A DNA stretch of 64,000 nt from Fibrobacter sp. UWB4 (GTDB lineage: Bacteria; Fibrobacterota; Fibrobacteria; Fibrobacterales; Fibrobacteraceae). Shown piece by piece: positions 24,630 to 33,766 of the stretch. The notes under the pieces were generated by a model. That model did no database searches. It saw nothing but the letters and a program-made list of their open reading frames with translations, and was not told the origin of the DNA. Numbering within the stretch: the stretch's first letter is position 1; each line of letters begins with the position of its first letter. The translations under genes were made by a program, and so were the position numbers. The stretch covers positions 1 through 64,000 of the forward strand of contig NZ_MWQI01000010.1 of NCBI RefSeq assembly GCF_002210345.1, written 5' to 3'.

Positions 24630-26609
24630 TTACGAACCCCACTGGTAATCGCCTGCTTTGTAGACGGGTTCTTCTCCGTTGAAGCCTCGTGGGCGTTTAA
24701 TCTTGTCGTCGAATAAAGTCTTGTTGAATATGCGGAAATCTCCACGTTCGTAGCTCTGGAAAGAAATATGACAGAAAATGGGGCCTGCCGGCATGTACTC
24801 GCTATAACTCATGGTGCGTTCACCGGCCGTGTAGAGGTAGTTGTAATATTTTCCGTTAAATATAATGTGCAGTCCGATATTTCCGACCGTGAACCAGCGG
24901 CCTTTTGCAAGGATGTTTTCGTGGTGGGTGTCGTCGTAATCCATGACGACGAATTCTGCATCGCCATTCTTGTCGAGGTGGAAACGGTACTTGTGGTTTC
25001 CACCGCAGCAACGCCCGTCAAAGAACCAGGTGTAACCACTTGCAGCCGCAATGCGCGGGTCTCGCACACTAGTATCGGGGTGGGCGAGCTGTTCATCGCT
25101 CACGATTCGTTCGGGTTCCACGGCTGCGATAAGCTGTGCCAATGTTTTGGGGTTGCTTACCGTGGGGATACTCACTTTGCTCTTCGCTTCGCTTGCGGCT
25201 CGGCGGTACAGACGATAGGGAATGCCATCGTCACTGATCATCGTGAGTTCATCTTCGCTGAACACGTAATAAGCGTAAGTTTTGGTGCCGTTCTTGGTGA
25301 CAACGTTAAAGCTGCGGTTGTTGAGCGTGTACCATTGTCCTGAAACATTCGGGAATCCGGACACGGCCGCTATCCCGTCTTCGTTGATGATTACGGTGTA
25401 ATCGTCGCTGATCCAGGCTTCGTCAGAAGCTGTGATTAAACGGCAGTCGCGGTTCTTGTCGCCTTGGCAGACGGCGGCCGATGGGTTTGCAGCTTCGCAA
25501 GGGCTGACCATTCCCGGCGGGAGCTTTGTGGACATGCCGAGTCTGAACCCCATGTCGGCGGCGCCATCGCGGCTGCGGATGGCGCGACGGCTCACTCGCG
25601 CGAACTCTGCGGGTTCCCCGTAGCTTCCGCCTCGACGCGTCTTGTTGCCGGAACCAGTGAGCTGTACCGGGTTCACCTTGTCGTCAGATGTATAGCCTAC
25701 GAGCCAGTCGTACACCCATTCCCAGGAATTTCCGCTCATGTCGTAAAGTCCTAGCTTGTTTGGCTTCTTGGTCGCTACATCGTGCGATTTTCCGCCGCTG
25801 TTTTCGGAATACCATGCCACATCATCGACGTTGTTGCTTCCTGAAAACTTAAACTTGTCTGAAACGCCGTCCTTGCCGCCCCGTGCCGCAAATTCCCATT
25901 CGCCGTCCGTGAGCAAACGGTACTGACGCCTTGTCTGTTGCGAAAGCTTGCAGGCGAAATTGTTGGCGTCAAACCAGCTTACTCCAATTTTGGGGGCCTT
26001 GTCCGATTCCCAGGCGCTCTTTTTACCGCCCATTACAGCGTTCCATTGTGCAATAGTCACTTCGGTATTGGCAATGAAGTATTCATCGACTGTTACTTTG
26101 TGTGATGGACTCTCGTAAATTTTATCTTGTTCGGCGCAATTGTCGCAGCCTCGTGTATAAGAACCGCCTGTTACATAGACCATGTTGAATACAACGCCGT
26201 TTACCGTATCGGCGAAATTTGCAGGCGAGGTGTAGACAAAAGACTCTTCGCTGGAACTAGAATTTACTTGAAGTCCAGACGATTTTCCTTGCTCGGAACT
26301 CGAAGATGAACTCCGGTGGACATGTCTACTCGAAGAACTTTTGTGCGAATCTGTGGACATGCCCGGCGATGTTCCCGACGAGCTTTCAGATACACTTGTA
26401 ATGGATGATGACGAATTTGTTCCGCCATTTTCGGCAGAATAGTTTTTGTCTGGTGAATCGCCTGCCTCGGAAGACCCGGAATAGTCGACAGACGATGAAA
26501 TATTGATGTCCGATCCGGAAATGTCATTGCTTGACGAATCCGAACAGCTCCAAAGCACCCCGACTGCGCAACAACACGCAGCATATACACCCGAGGAAAG
26601 TATGCGCAT
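24630..26609 (-). CDS. Ser-rich lipoprotein with SUMF1/FGE-like domain
   Basis: 659 residues from ATG 26609, placed by AGGAGG five bases upstream. Lipobox WSC near residue 22 and a Ser-rich linker to about 125. Residues 130-345 are a sulfatase-modifying-factor-like fold: VYVTGGSYTRGCDNC, EVTIAQWNAVMGG, YRLLTDGEWEFAARGG, YDMSGNSWEWVYDW, RRGGSY and MGFRLGMS. The catalytic Cys pair of true formylglycine-generating enzymes is missing in the RRGGSY to GFRLG part, so it is probably a binding or structural version. A 300-residue C-terminal region, with a CC pair and many aromatic residues, is unassigned. Confidence 0.8.
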   Translation of the reverse strand: MRILSSGVYAACCCAVGVLWSCSDSSSNDISGSDINISSSVDYSGSSEAGDSPDKNYSAENGGTNSSSSITSVSESSSGTSPGMSTDSHKSSSSRHVHRSSSSSSEQGKSSGLQVNSSSSEESFVYTSPANFADTVNGVVFNMVYVTGGSYTRGCDNCAEQDKIYESPSHKVTVDEYFIANTEVTIAQWNAVMGGKKSAWESDKAPKIGVSWFDANNFACKLSQQTRRQYRLLTDGEWEFAARGGKDGVSDKFKFSGSNNVDDVAWYSENSGGKSHDVATKKPNKLGLYDMSGNSWEWVYDWLVGYTSDDKVNPVQLTGSGNKTRRGGSYGEPAEFARVSRRAIRSRDGAADMGFRLGMSTKLPPGMVSPCEAANPSAAVCQGDKNRDCRLITASDEAWISDDYTVIINEDGIAAVSGFPNVSGQWYTLNNRSFNVVTKNGTKTYAYYVFSEDELTMISDDGIPYRLYRRAASEAKSKVSIPTVSNPKTLAQLIAAVEPERIVSDEQLAHPDTSVRDPRIAAASGYTWFFDGRCCGGNHKYRFHLDKNGDAEFVVMDYDDTHHENILAKGRWFTVGNIGLHIIFNGKYYNYLYTAGERTMSYSEYMPAGPIFCHISFQSYERGDFRIFNKTLFDDKIKRPRGFNGEEPVYKAGDYQWGS

Positions 26610-26767
26610 AAGCACCTCCTTCGAGCAACAAACCTAACCCATATTCAATATACACTAATTTTTTTTATTGAAATGTAAAATGTTGTAATTGTCTCAACGC
26701 AAGCATATATATGGATAAATCGTTTATCTCCATATGTATGTTACCCTAGAATTTAAAGCTTGCTTTC

Positions 26768-26796
26768 TTGGCGGGATCATCTCTTTATTCTATCTT
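26768..26796 (+). promoter_or_regulatory. Predicted promoter of dxr
   Basis: TTGGCG (26768-26773), a 17-nt spacer and TATCTT (26791-26796), 30 nt before the dxr start. The remainder of 26610-26767 is AT-rich with nothing else recognised. Confidence 0.5.
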
Positions 26797-26826
26797 TACC
26801 GAAAAAGCAATCACTGAGGTTCTTAA

Positions 26827-27975
26827 ATGAAAAACGTTGTTCTTTTGGGTGCCACCGGTTCTATCGGTACCTCTAGCGTCGATGTCATTCACCAGCATTC
26901 GGATATCTTCAACCTTTACGCCGTGGCTGCCAATAGCAGTGTCGAGAAGGTTGCTGAAATCGTGCGCAAGTACAATGTCGAACGTGTTTGCATGTTCAAC
27001 GAAGCTGCCGCCAAGGAACTCGAAGGTATGCTTGACAAGAAGGTGCTTGCCGGTATGGATGGCCTCTGCGAACTTGCTGCTGACCCGAAGGCGGACATCA
27101 TCATCAACGCCTTGATGGGCGCTGTGGGTTGCCTCCCGACGATTACCGCTATTGAACATGGCAAGCATGTCGCCCTTGCAAACAAGGAAACGATGGTGAT
27201 GGCAGGCCCTGTCATTTGGGACAAGCTTGCTGAAAATCCGAAGTCATTCATCACGCCGATTGACTCCGAACATAGCGCCATTTTCCAGTGTCTCGAAGGT
27301 GGCAAGCGCGAATCCGAAGTGGAATTCCTCGAAATCACGGCTTCGGGTGGCCCGTTCCGCGAATGGCCTATTGAAAAGTTCGAAAACATCACCGTCGCCG
27401 ATGCCCTCAATCACCCTGTGTGGAGCATGGGCAAGAAGATTACGATTGACTCTGCTTCCATGATGAACAAGGGCCTTGAAGTGCTCGAAGCTCATTTCCT
27501 CTTCCACATTCCGTATGACCAGATCAAGGTTGTGGTTCACCCGCAGTCTATGGTGCATTCTTTGGTGCAGTTCCGCGATGGTTCCTTGATGGCTCAGCTC
27601 GGCGCTCCCGACATGCGCATCCCTATCCAGGTGGCGCTCACGTGGCCCGACCGCCTCAAGCTCGAAACCAAGCGCCTCGACTTGCCGACGCTTGCAAAGC
27701 TCACGTTCTTCGAACCGGATTTCAACAAGTTCCGTTGCCTTGCCCTCGCCTTTGAAGCCGGCCGCCGTGGCGGTATCGTGCCGTCGATGATGAACGCCGC
27801 AAACGAAGTCCTCGTGGACCGTTTCCTCAAGGGTAACCTCAAGTTCACTGATATTCCGAAGTACGTGGAAATGGTGATGGAAAAAGCCCCGAATGTCACC
27901 GGTCACCTTTCGCTCGAACAAGTTCTCGAAGCTGACAAGGAAGCCCGCCTCATGACAGAAGGCTTCTTGAAGTAA
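26827..27975 (+). CDS. dxr: 1-deoxy-D-xylulose 5-phosphate reductoisomerase
   Basis: 382 residues; second step of the non-mevalonate isoprenoid pathway (DXP to MEP, NADPH and divalent metal). Marks: GATGSIG (8-14) for NADPH, NALMGAVG, the ANKETMVMAG segment, DSEHSAIFQ with the metal-binding Asp and Glu, ASGGPF, and MNKGLEVLEAHFLF. The product feeds UppS 4 kb upstream. In the common gene order dxr lies between cdsA and rseP; here 3.3 kb and 7.9 kb are inserted on its two sides. Confidence 0.97.
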   Translation: MKNVVLLGATGSIGTSSVDVIHQHSDIFNLYAVAANSSVEKVAEIVRKYNVERVCMFNEAAAKELEGMLDKKVLAGMDGLCELAADPKADIIINALMGAVGCLPTITAIEHGKHVALANKETMVMAGPVIWDKLAENPKSFITPIDSEHSAIFQCLEGGKRESEVEFLEITASGGPFREWPIEKFENITVADALNHPVWSMGKKITIDSASMMNKGLEVLEAHFLFHIPYDQIKVVVHPQSMVHSLVQFRDGSLMAQLGAPDMRIPIQVALTWPDRLKLETKRLDLPTLAKLTFFEPDFNKFRCLALAFEAGRRGGIVPSMMNAANEVLVDRFLKGNLKFTDIPKYVEMVMEKAPNVTGHLSLEQVLEADKEARLMTEGFLK

Positions 27976-28014
27976 TCGCCTTATGCGGTTTTGTTGCAAA
28001 TAATGCGTTTGTTT

Positions 28015-28042
28015 AGCACGGCTTCGGTCGTGCTTTTTTTTG
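28015..28042 (+). terminator. Terminator after dxr
   Basis: AGCACG (28015-28020) pairs with CGTGCT (28029-28034) around GCTTCGGT, followed by a run of eight T. Confidence 0.85.
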
Positions 28043-28075
28043 TATATTCTGTGCAATTTGTTTAAGGAAAAATTT

Positions 28076-30181
28076 ATGAGAAATTCATGGCGTGTTGCGG
28101 GTTTGTCTGTAGCTGTTCCTTTGCTTGCTTTTTTTGCAGGTTGTTCCGAAAATCCGACGAGTCAACTTGATGAACCGGGCAAGAATCCCGCATCGCATTC
28201 GGGGGATGAGTCATCGTTTGAAACTTTGCTTTGCTCTTCGCCTGTGGGCGGTGCTGTAACGCCTGAACCCGAATATCTGAATGTGGGGTCGATGACCGCC
28301 GTCATTCGCGACTTCCAGCCGAATCATTCGGACTTTGAAAACTTCTCGGAAGAAGCGACGACACAACTGGAGTACGAATCCATTGCACATCTGGATCTCA
28401 TTTATAACTATGTCACGCGCACTGGTGTTGCGATGAAGGATAATGGCTACGGTGATGATTGGTATACCGCTGTTCCTTATCACGCTTCTTGCGGAACCGT
28501 GAGTGCCAATGCCCAGTATGGCTCGGGAACGCAAATAGGTGTCGACGGTCTTCCTATGGACGAAAATACGAATTTGCCGGAATACCTCCGACAGACCTCC
28601 GCAGGTCCGGTGCTGCAGTTTGGTGAATGTCAGGAGAGACTTTTGGGTAACAACAGGATTTTACGCGGGTATGCGAATGCGCTTGAATCCATTGACTACT
28701 ATGATTGCCCCAATGGCAAAACGGTTTGGTCGAACCCTGTGATTGCCACGACGGGTATGGTGCAACCTTACTTGAAGTTTGCTGCTGGCGCTGACGGCAA
28801 AATTGACATGATCGATGGCGTCACGATTAGTAAGCAGAATGAACGCTGCGATAACGCCAACTTTGATCAGTGGTTTACCGATGTTCCGTCCGTGAATAAG
28901 CGAGTCAACACGACGCTCGATCTTGTTAAGAAAGAGGATTCCGAAGATTACATTTACGGTCGCGGCTATAATGATGTTGGATTCTTCCCGCTGGATAGCA
29001 TCAATCCGATTACTCATGAATGGGTGATGAATAAGCCCTGCGATCCGTCGTTACAGCCGAGTGGCACTTGTGAACAGTTCTTGCCACAGTCTCTTTCCAT
29101 TTTTTGCCCGCCGTACAATTACATGTACGCATCGACTCAAGTGGATGAATTTGGAAATAATACCGCTCAGCTTTGTAATGAATGGTTGAATCAGGGTGGG
29201 CCGCGTGCCGCTGATCCCAAGGGCACTGGATATAGTGCTGCTTGGCTTGCTATGGTGTCCATGGCGGAAATGGGGTACAAGACTGGTATGCAGCACCTTC
29301 GCAATTTCCATTTTACGATGATGGCCTATTCGACCTTCAAGTATGATGCCGCCAAGCAGGCCACATTTCCGCAGAATCTCGAATTTATCAGTAGCGGTGA
29401 TATGTGGGTCTTTGTGGATGGCGTGCTTGTTGCCGATATGGGGGGCGACCACATGCCTGTCCCGAGCCAGGTGAACCTTCAGGTGCTTGCCGCAAACAAC
29501 CACGGATGCCATGAAGGCGAACCTCTTGCCGCTTACGAAAACTGCAATGGCTCTACGGAAAAGGATGGCTGGGCTGATGGTTCCATTCACCACTTGCACA
29601 TCTTCTATGCAAACCGCCAGACGAACGGTTCCGAAATCTACATCCGCACGATTCCTGTAGAACGTGCAACGCGCCGTGTTGAACCGCTTTCGATGAACAA
29701 GCTCGAAGTGGTAAAGGATTCTCGCGGCAATACGCAGAACCGCATTTACATGAATCTTCCGTTTGCAGATTCTACCGTTGCGGCTATGACCTCGCGGAAT
29801 TTGCCGTCGATGATCGTGCTCCGCGACGATGCTGAGGGCAAAACAAAGGTGTTTGGTCTTTATCTGCTCTCGTTGACGGATTCGACGGCCAACGAAAATG
29901 GAGAACCGATGTACCAGTTCGAAGGTGTCCTGAAGGATGTTAATGGTAACACTGTTGAGGGCGGGTTGCGTAGTTTGGACCGCGTTGCTTTCAATGTTCC
30001 CTGGAGTGAGGCTCTTGAAAATGGAAACGATGCGGACATGTATTTGGGCGATGTCTGGAAGCAGATGATGGCCTGGTCTAAGATGATGCCGACCTACATA
30101 GCTTCTTCGTCTGGGAAACAGATTGTGACCTTTACCGCGAATAACGCACTGAACAAGCTGATCAATTCATGTGCTGAATAA
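28076..30181 (+). CDS. Fibro-slime domain lipoprotein
   Basis: 701 residues from ATG 28076 (AAGGA RBS). Lipobox FAGC near residue 23. The fibro-slime domain, first described from Fibrobacter and slime-mould proteins, is recognisable by YGRGYNDVGFFPLD, FTMMAYSTFKY, GDMWVFVDGVLVADMGG and the closing HHLHIFYANRQ about 480 residues in. Many Cys residues suggest disulfides outside the cell. Fibro-slime proteins of F. succinogenes have been linked to cellulose adhesion; that role here is by analogy. It precedes the esterase and GH9 genes. Confidence 0.88.
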   Translation: MRNSWRVAGLSVAVPLLAFFAGCSENPTSQLDEPGKNPASHSGDESSFETLLCSSPVGGAVTPEPEYLNVGSMTAVIRDFQPNHSDFENFSEEATTQLEYESIAHLDLIYNYVTRTGVAMKDNGYGDDWYTAVPYHASCGTVSANAQYGSGTQIGVDGLPMDENTNLPEYLRQTSAGPVLQFGECQERLLGNNRILRGYANALESIDYYDCPNGKTVWSNPVIATTGMVQPYLKFAAGADGKIDMIDGVTISKQNERCDNANFDQWFTDVPSVNKRVNTTLDLVKKEDSEDYIYGRGYNDVGFFPLDSINPITHEWVMNKPCDPSLQPSGTCEQFLPQSLSIFCPPYNYMYASTQVDEFGNNTAQLCNEWLNQGGPRAADPKGTGYSAAWLAMVSMAEMGYKTGMQHLRNFHFTMMAYSTFKYDAAKQATFPQNLEFISSGDMWVFVDGVLVADMGGDHMPVPSQVNLQVLAANNHGCHEGEPLAAYENCNGSTEKDGWADGSIHHLHIFYANRQTNGSEIYIRTIPVERATRRVEPLSMNKLEVVKDSRGNTQNRIYMNLPFADSTVAAMTSRNLPSMIVLRDDAEGKTKVFGLYLLSLTDSTANENGEPMYQFEGVLKDVNGNTVEGGLRSLDRVAFNVPWSEALENGNDADMYLGDVWKQMMAWSKMMPTYIASSSGKQIVTFTANNALNKLINSCAE

Positions 30182-30211
30182 GTTTTGGGGGTTGTAATCC
30201 TGAACAACGAA

Positions 30212-30243
30212 ATTGAGGCTCCGCTTTGTAGCGGGGCTTTTAT
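30212..30243 (+). terminator. Terminator after the fibro-slime gene
   Basis: GGCTCCGC and GCGGGGCT (about 30217-30238) form a stem with one mismatch around TTTGTA, followed by TTTATT. Confidence 0.7.
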
Positions 30244-30302
30244 TGTATATAAATTTATTAAAGCTGGTTCCGGTGTTAGGGACGGTGTTGATTGGAGTGG
30301 AT

Positions 30303-31586
30303 ATGAAAAAGATGACAATGGCGGTATGCATTGCCACTGTTTCTGCGTTCGCCCAGTGGGGCGGCGGTGGTGGCTTTGGCGGCCCACAAGGTGGTGGGAG
30401 CGTATCTAATGCCGATAAGACTGCCGATGTAAACTATGTAGGCGACGGAAAGGCCTACCATACGCTGGATATTTATATTCCAAAGGAAGCGAAGGAATCG
30501 TATCCGGTGGTTATCCATACTTATGGTAGTGCCTGGAGCTTTAACAACATGAAAGGCTCTGCGGATTTGAGCACCATCTGTTCCGCATATGTCAAGGCGG
30601 GCTATGCCGTCGTGACTCCGAATCACCGTTCTGCAAGTGACGCCAAGTATCCGGCGCAGCTTCACGACATCAAGGCTGTGGTCCGTTTTGTCCGTGGCAA
30701 TGCAGCTAAGTACAAGTTTGACACGAATTTTGTGGCTGTGTCCGGCTTCTCGTCGGGAGGTCACCTTTCGAGCCTTACTGCGACAACCTGCGGCTTGAAA
30801 GAAGGCAAGTCGGGTTCGGTGACGGTGGACTTGGTGGGTGACCTCGGCGAATTTACGTCATTCAGCAGTTGCGTGGATGGTGCCGTGCTTTGGTCTCCTC
30901 CGACGGATATTTATACCATGAACCCTATTAGCATGGGTGGTTCTGGAACAATGGAAGGAGCCTTCATCGGTGTCGAGCGCGAAGGAAACAAGGATAAGTG
31001 GATGGTTGCAAGTTCTCCCTATTATGCAAGCGATGACGATCCGCCGATAATCATGTTTCATGGCACGTCCGATAATATTGTGAATATCGAACAGAGTGAG
31101 GAACTTTATGATTCCCTCAAGAATCATAATGTGGTAACGGAATTTGTCAAGGTGCCAGGCGGTTCCCATGGCGGCGACAAGATGAATGCGACTGAAAACC
31201 TGAACAAGGCGGTCGCTTTCCTTGACAAGGCTCGCGAGGCGAAGGCGGCAAGCGTCCCGCCGGATACGGTGGCTGGGGATACGTCCGTGATAGATACTTC
31301 TGCAAGGGATACTGCTAGGACGGATACGAGTAAGGTGGATTCCGGCAGGACCGTGTTGCCGGAATTTGCAAAGTCCCATGGTGTAGAGATTTATGGAAAT
31401 CGCTTAACGGTTCAGGGATCTATGGCGGTGTTCCGTTATACGGTGATTTCTGTAGACGGGGCGCGTAAAGTTAGCGGATTCTTCCGTAAGGAACTTGACT
31501 TGTCCCTATTGCCGGTGGGCGTTTACGGGATTATGGTGGAATCGCCTTCGGGTGTGACAAGCATCATAAAATTTGCGAAAAAATAA
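30303..31586 (+). CDS. Secreted esterase/lipase-like alpha/beta hydrolase with C-terminal sorting-type tail
   Basis: 427 residues from ATG 30303, preceded by GGAGTGG. A signal peptide (about 1-15) and a Gly-rich start lead to an acetyl-esterase-like hydrolase: HTYGSAWSF (oxyanion region), GFSSGGHL with the nucleophile Ser, FHGTSDNIV with the acid, and GGSHGGD with the His. A Thr/Asp-rich linker with repeated DTS/DTA units spans about 315-345. The last 70 residues (ending VGVYGIMVESPSG... FAKK) resemble a type A sorting domain. By context next to two cellulases it may deacetylate plant polysaccharide. Confidence 0.82.
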   Translation: MKKMTMAVCIATVSAFAQWGGGGGFGGPQGGGSVSNADKTADVNYVGDGKAYHTLDIYIPKEAKESYPVVIHTYGSAWSFNNMKGSADLSTICSAYVKAGYAVVTPNHRSASDAKYPAQLHDIKAVVRFVRGNAAKYKFDTNFVAVSGFSSGGHLSSLTATTCGLKEGKSGSVTVDLVGDLGEFTSFSSCVDGAVLWSPPTDIYTMNPISMGGSGTMEGAFIGVEREGNKDKWMVASSPYYASDDDPPIIMFHGTSDNIVNIEQSEELYDSLKNHNVVTEFVKVPGGSHGGDKMNATENLNKAVAFLDKAREAKAASVPPDTVAGDTSVIDTSARDTARTDTSKVDSGRTVLPEFAKSHGVEIYGNRLTVQGSMAVFRYTVISVDGARKVSGFFRKELDLSLLPVGVYGIMVESPSGVTSIIKFAKK

Positions 31587-31610
31587 TACATTGGGTACAG
31601 TTGTAACCAG

Positions 31611-31644
31611 ATTGTCCAACAAAAGTTGGGCAATTCTTTTTTTT
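31611..31644 (+). terminator. Terminator before celE
   Basis: A 9-bp stem (31612-31620 with 31625-31633), loop AAAA, followed by TTC and eight T. Confidence 0.85.
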
Positions 31645-31684
31645 AGGGGTAAATTTATATTGTGAAAATGGAAAGGAGTGTCTT

Positions 31685-33547
31685 ATGAAGGTTTCATTTG
31701 GCTTAAAGCAGTATATCCCCCTCGCAGCTACGGTTCTTTCGCTTGCTACGGCTGCGACCGCTGCGACTGCCTATATCAACCAGGTTGGCTACCGTACCAC
31801 AGATCCTAAGGAATTTACTCTTTTTGAAGGTTCTGGTGATATCGAAATTGTAGATGCCGCCGGTCAAACTGTACTTCAGGCTACTCCGAAAGCGGCATCC
31901 CGCTGGAATCCGAGCGGTCAGGATGTGCAGCTTGTCGATTTCTCCGCCTTGACTGTTCCTGGAACTTATTCCATCAAGCAGGGTGGGCAGGTGCTCCGTT
32001 CCGATTTGGTAATTGCCGAGAAGCCGTTTGAAAATGTTACTAAGGCTGCTTTGAAGTGGTACTATTATCAGCGGGCTTCCATGGAACTGGAAGAACAGTA
32101 TGCGGGGCAGTGGAAACGCGCTGCTGGCCATACGAACTCGACGGCGACGCTCCACAGTTCTACGGGTGCTTCGGGAACGATTGAATCGAGCAAGGGCTGG
32201 TACGATGCTGGTGACTATGGCCGCTATATCGTGAACTCGGGTATTACGACTTATACGCTCCTTTCTCTTTACGAGCATTTCCCGGACTATTTCAAGACTT
32301 TCAAGTGGAACATTCCGGCCGACGGAACCCTCCCGGATTTGCTTGCTGAAATCAAGTACAATCTTGACTGGATGCTTACCATGCAGGCAGAAGATGGCGG
32401 TGTCTATCACAAGCTTACGACGCTTCAGTTCCCGGGCGACGTGATGCCCGCGAAGGATACGGAAAAGCTTTATGTGATTGGCAAGGGAACTGCGGCCGCG
32501 TTTGATTTTGCGGCGGTGATGGCTACTGCATATCGTGTGTACAAGCCGTTTGACGCAACTTACGCAACGAAGTGCCTTGAAGCTGCCAAGAAGGCTTATG
32601 CCTGGGGCGCTCAGAACCCAGAAAAGGCTTTCAACAATCCGATGGATGTGGCTACGGGTTCTTATAGCGATGGCAAGCTGGATGACGAAAAGGTCTTTGC
32701 AGGTATGGAATTGTTTATTTCTACGGGCGAAGCCTCCTATAAGCCGACTTTGAATCCGAACGAAACGAGCATTGTTCCTGCATGGCCTGAAGTGTATGGC
32801 CTTGCTGTTTATGGTGCCGCAACTCATGCGACGGAACTTGGTGCTGACGCCGCTACGGCAAAGAAAATGCTTACGGACTATGCTAATGAATTTGCATATG
32901 AAGCCTCGAAGGGCTTTGGCGTTGTTATGTCTCAAGACGATTTTGTCTGGGGATCGAATGCTGTTGCTGGCAACCAGGGCGTATTCCTTCTTCATGCTTA
33001 CTATATCACGGGCGAACAGAAGTATTACGAAGCTGCAAAGAAGGTGGTGGACTACTTGCTTGGCAAGAATCCGCTCGATATGTCTTTCTTGACGGGTTTC
33101 GGTACCAAGTCCGCCAAACTCCCGCACCATCGTCCGAGTACTGCTGACAAGGTAACGGATCCTGTCCCGGGCATGATCGTTGGCGGTCCGCAGCCGGGTG
33201 GAGAAGATATCGGTTCCAAGTCCTGGGAATGCAAGGACTATACTTCTGGCAAGAAGCCTGCGACGGCTTACATCGATGACCGTTGCAGCTATGCCACGAA
33301 CGAAGTGGCCATCAACTGGAATGCTCCGTTTGCATACTTGGTTGGCGCTATGGAAGCCTTGAATGCTGGTTACGCTCCGTCCTTTGCTGTAGAAGGTGTT
33401 GCAAAGGGAACCTCTGCGATCAAGCCTTCCGTTTCAAGAAGTCGTATGAAAGCAAACGATGGTGTTCGTCTTCGTTTTGCTGATCAGAAGGTGTTTATCG
33501 AAAAGAGCGGCAAGCGCTTTGACCTCAAGGGTCACCGCATGAAATAG
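31685..33547 (+). CDS. celE: GH9 endoglucanase (celE-type)
   Basis: 620 residues; hydrolyses beta-1,4-glucan. ATG 31685 follows AAAGGAGTG. Signal peptide about 1-28, then an Ig-like CelD_N domain (about 29-110, AYINQVGYR start) and the GH9 (alpha/alpha)6 catalytic domain. Asp174 and Asp177 in WYDAGDYGRY are the base pair, HHRPS (His481-482) lines the site and Glu540 in YATNEVAINWN is the proton donor. A basic C-terminal tail (RLRFADQKVFIEKSGKRF) is shared with the next gene. Upstream partner of a tandem pair in the order celE-celD known in F. succinogenes S85; the symbol rests on that arrangement. Confidence 0.92.
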   Translation: MKVSFGLKQYIPLAATVLSLATAATAATAYINQVGYRTTDPKEFTLFEGSGDIEIVDAAGQTVLQATPKAASRWNPSGQDVQLVDFSALTVPGTYSIKQGGQVLRSDLVIAEKPFENVTKAALKWYYYQRASMELEEQYAGQWKRAAGHTNSTATLHSSTGASGTIESSKGWYDAGDYGRYIVNSGITTYTLLSLYEHFPDYFKTFKWNIPADGTLPDLLAEIKYNLDWMLTMQAEDGGVYHKLTTLQFPGDVMPAKDTEKLYVIGKGTAAAFDFAAVMATAYRVYKPFDATYATKCLEAAKKAYAWGAQNPEKAFNNPMDVATGSYSDGKLDDEKVFAGMELFISTGEASYKPTLNPNETSIVPAWPEVYGLAVYGAATHATELGADAATAKKMLTDYANEFAYEASKGFGVVMSQDDFVWGSNAVAGNQGVFLLHAYYITGEQKYYEAAKKVVDYLLGKNPLDMSFLTGFGTKSAKLPHHRPSTADKVTDPVPGMIVGGPQPGGEDIGSKSWECKDYTSGKKPATAYIDDRCSYATNEVAINWNAPFAYLVGAMEALNAGYAPSFAVEGVAKGTSAIKPSVSRSRMKANDGVRLRFADQKVFIEKSGKRFDLKGHRMK

Positions 33548-33579
33548 AATTCCCCAAAATCCATATTCATAGAATGCAG

Positions 33580-33611
33580 AAACGGCGCCCCTTCCGGGAC
33601 GCCGTTTTTTG
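33580..33611 (+). terminator. Terminator after celE
   Basis: AACGGCG pairs with CGCCGTT (33581-33587, 33600-33606), followed by T residues. The sequence TATTCATAGAATG before it and the hairpin itself are repeated after celD (35800-35847), so the duplication of the GH9 genes included the 3' region. Confidence 0.85.
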
Positions 33612-33766
33612 TGGCATTTCGTCATCCTCCGTTAGGAGGAACCATAATTTCCTACCAAACACTTGCTACACTTTTCTGTAAAATAACGTTCTCGCGGGTG
33701 GGAAATGCGTTCAAACGGCTCTATATTATATGGACCAAAAACTTGCACTTTTTTACGAGGATGTTT

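Noticed and set aside
24630-26609. Formylglycine-generating enzyme
   Set aside because: Overall motifs fit but the catalytic Cys pair is missing and no sulfatase is nearby; called SUMF1-like only.
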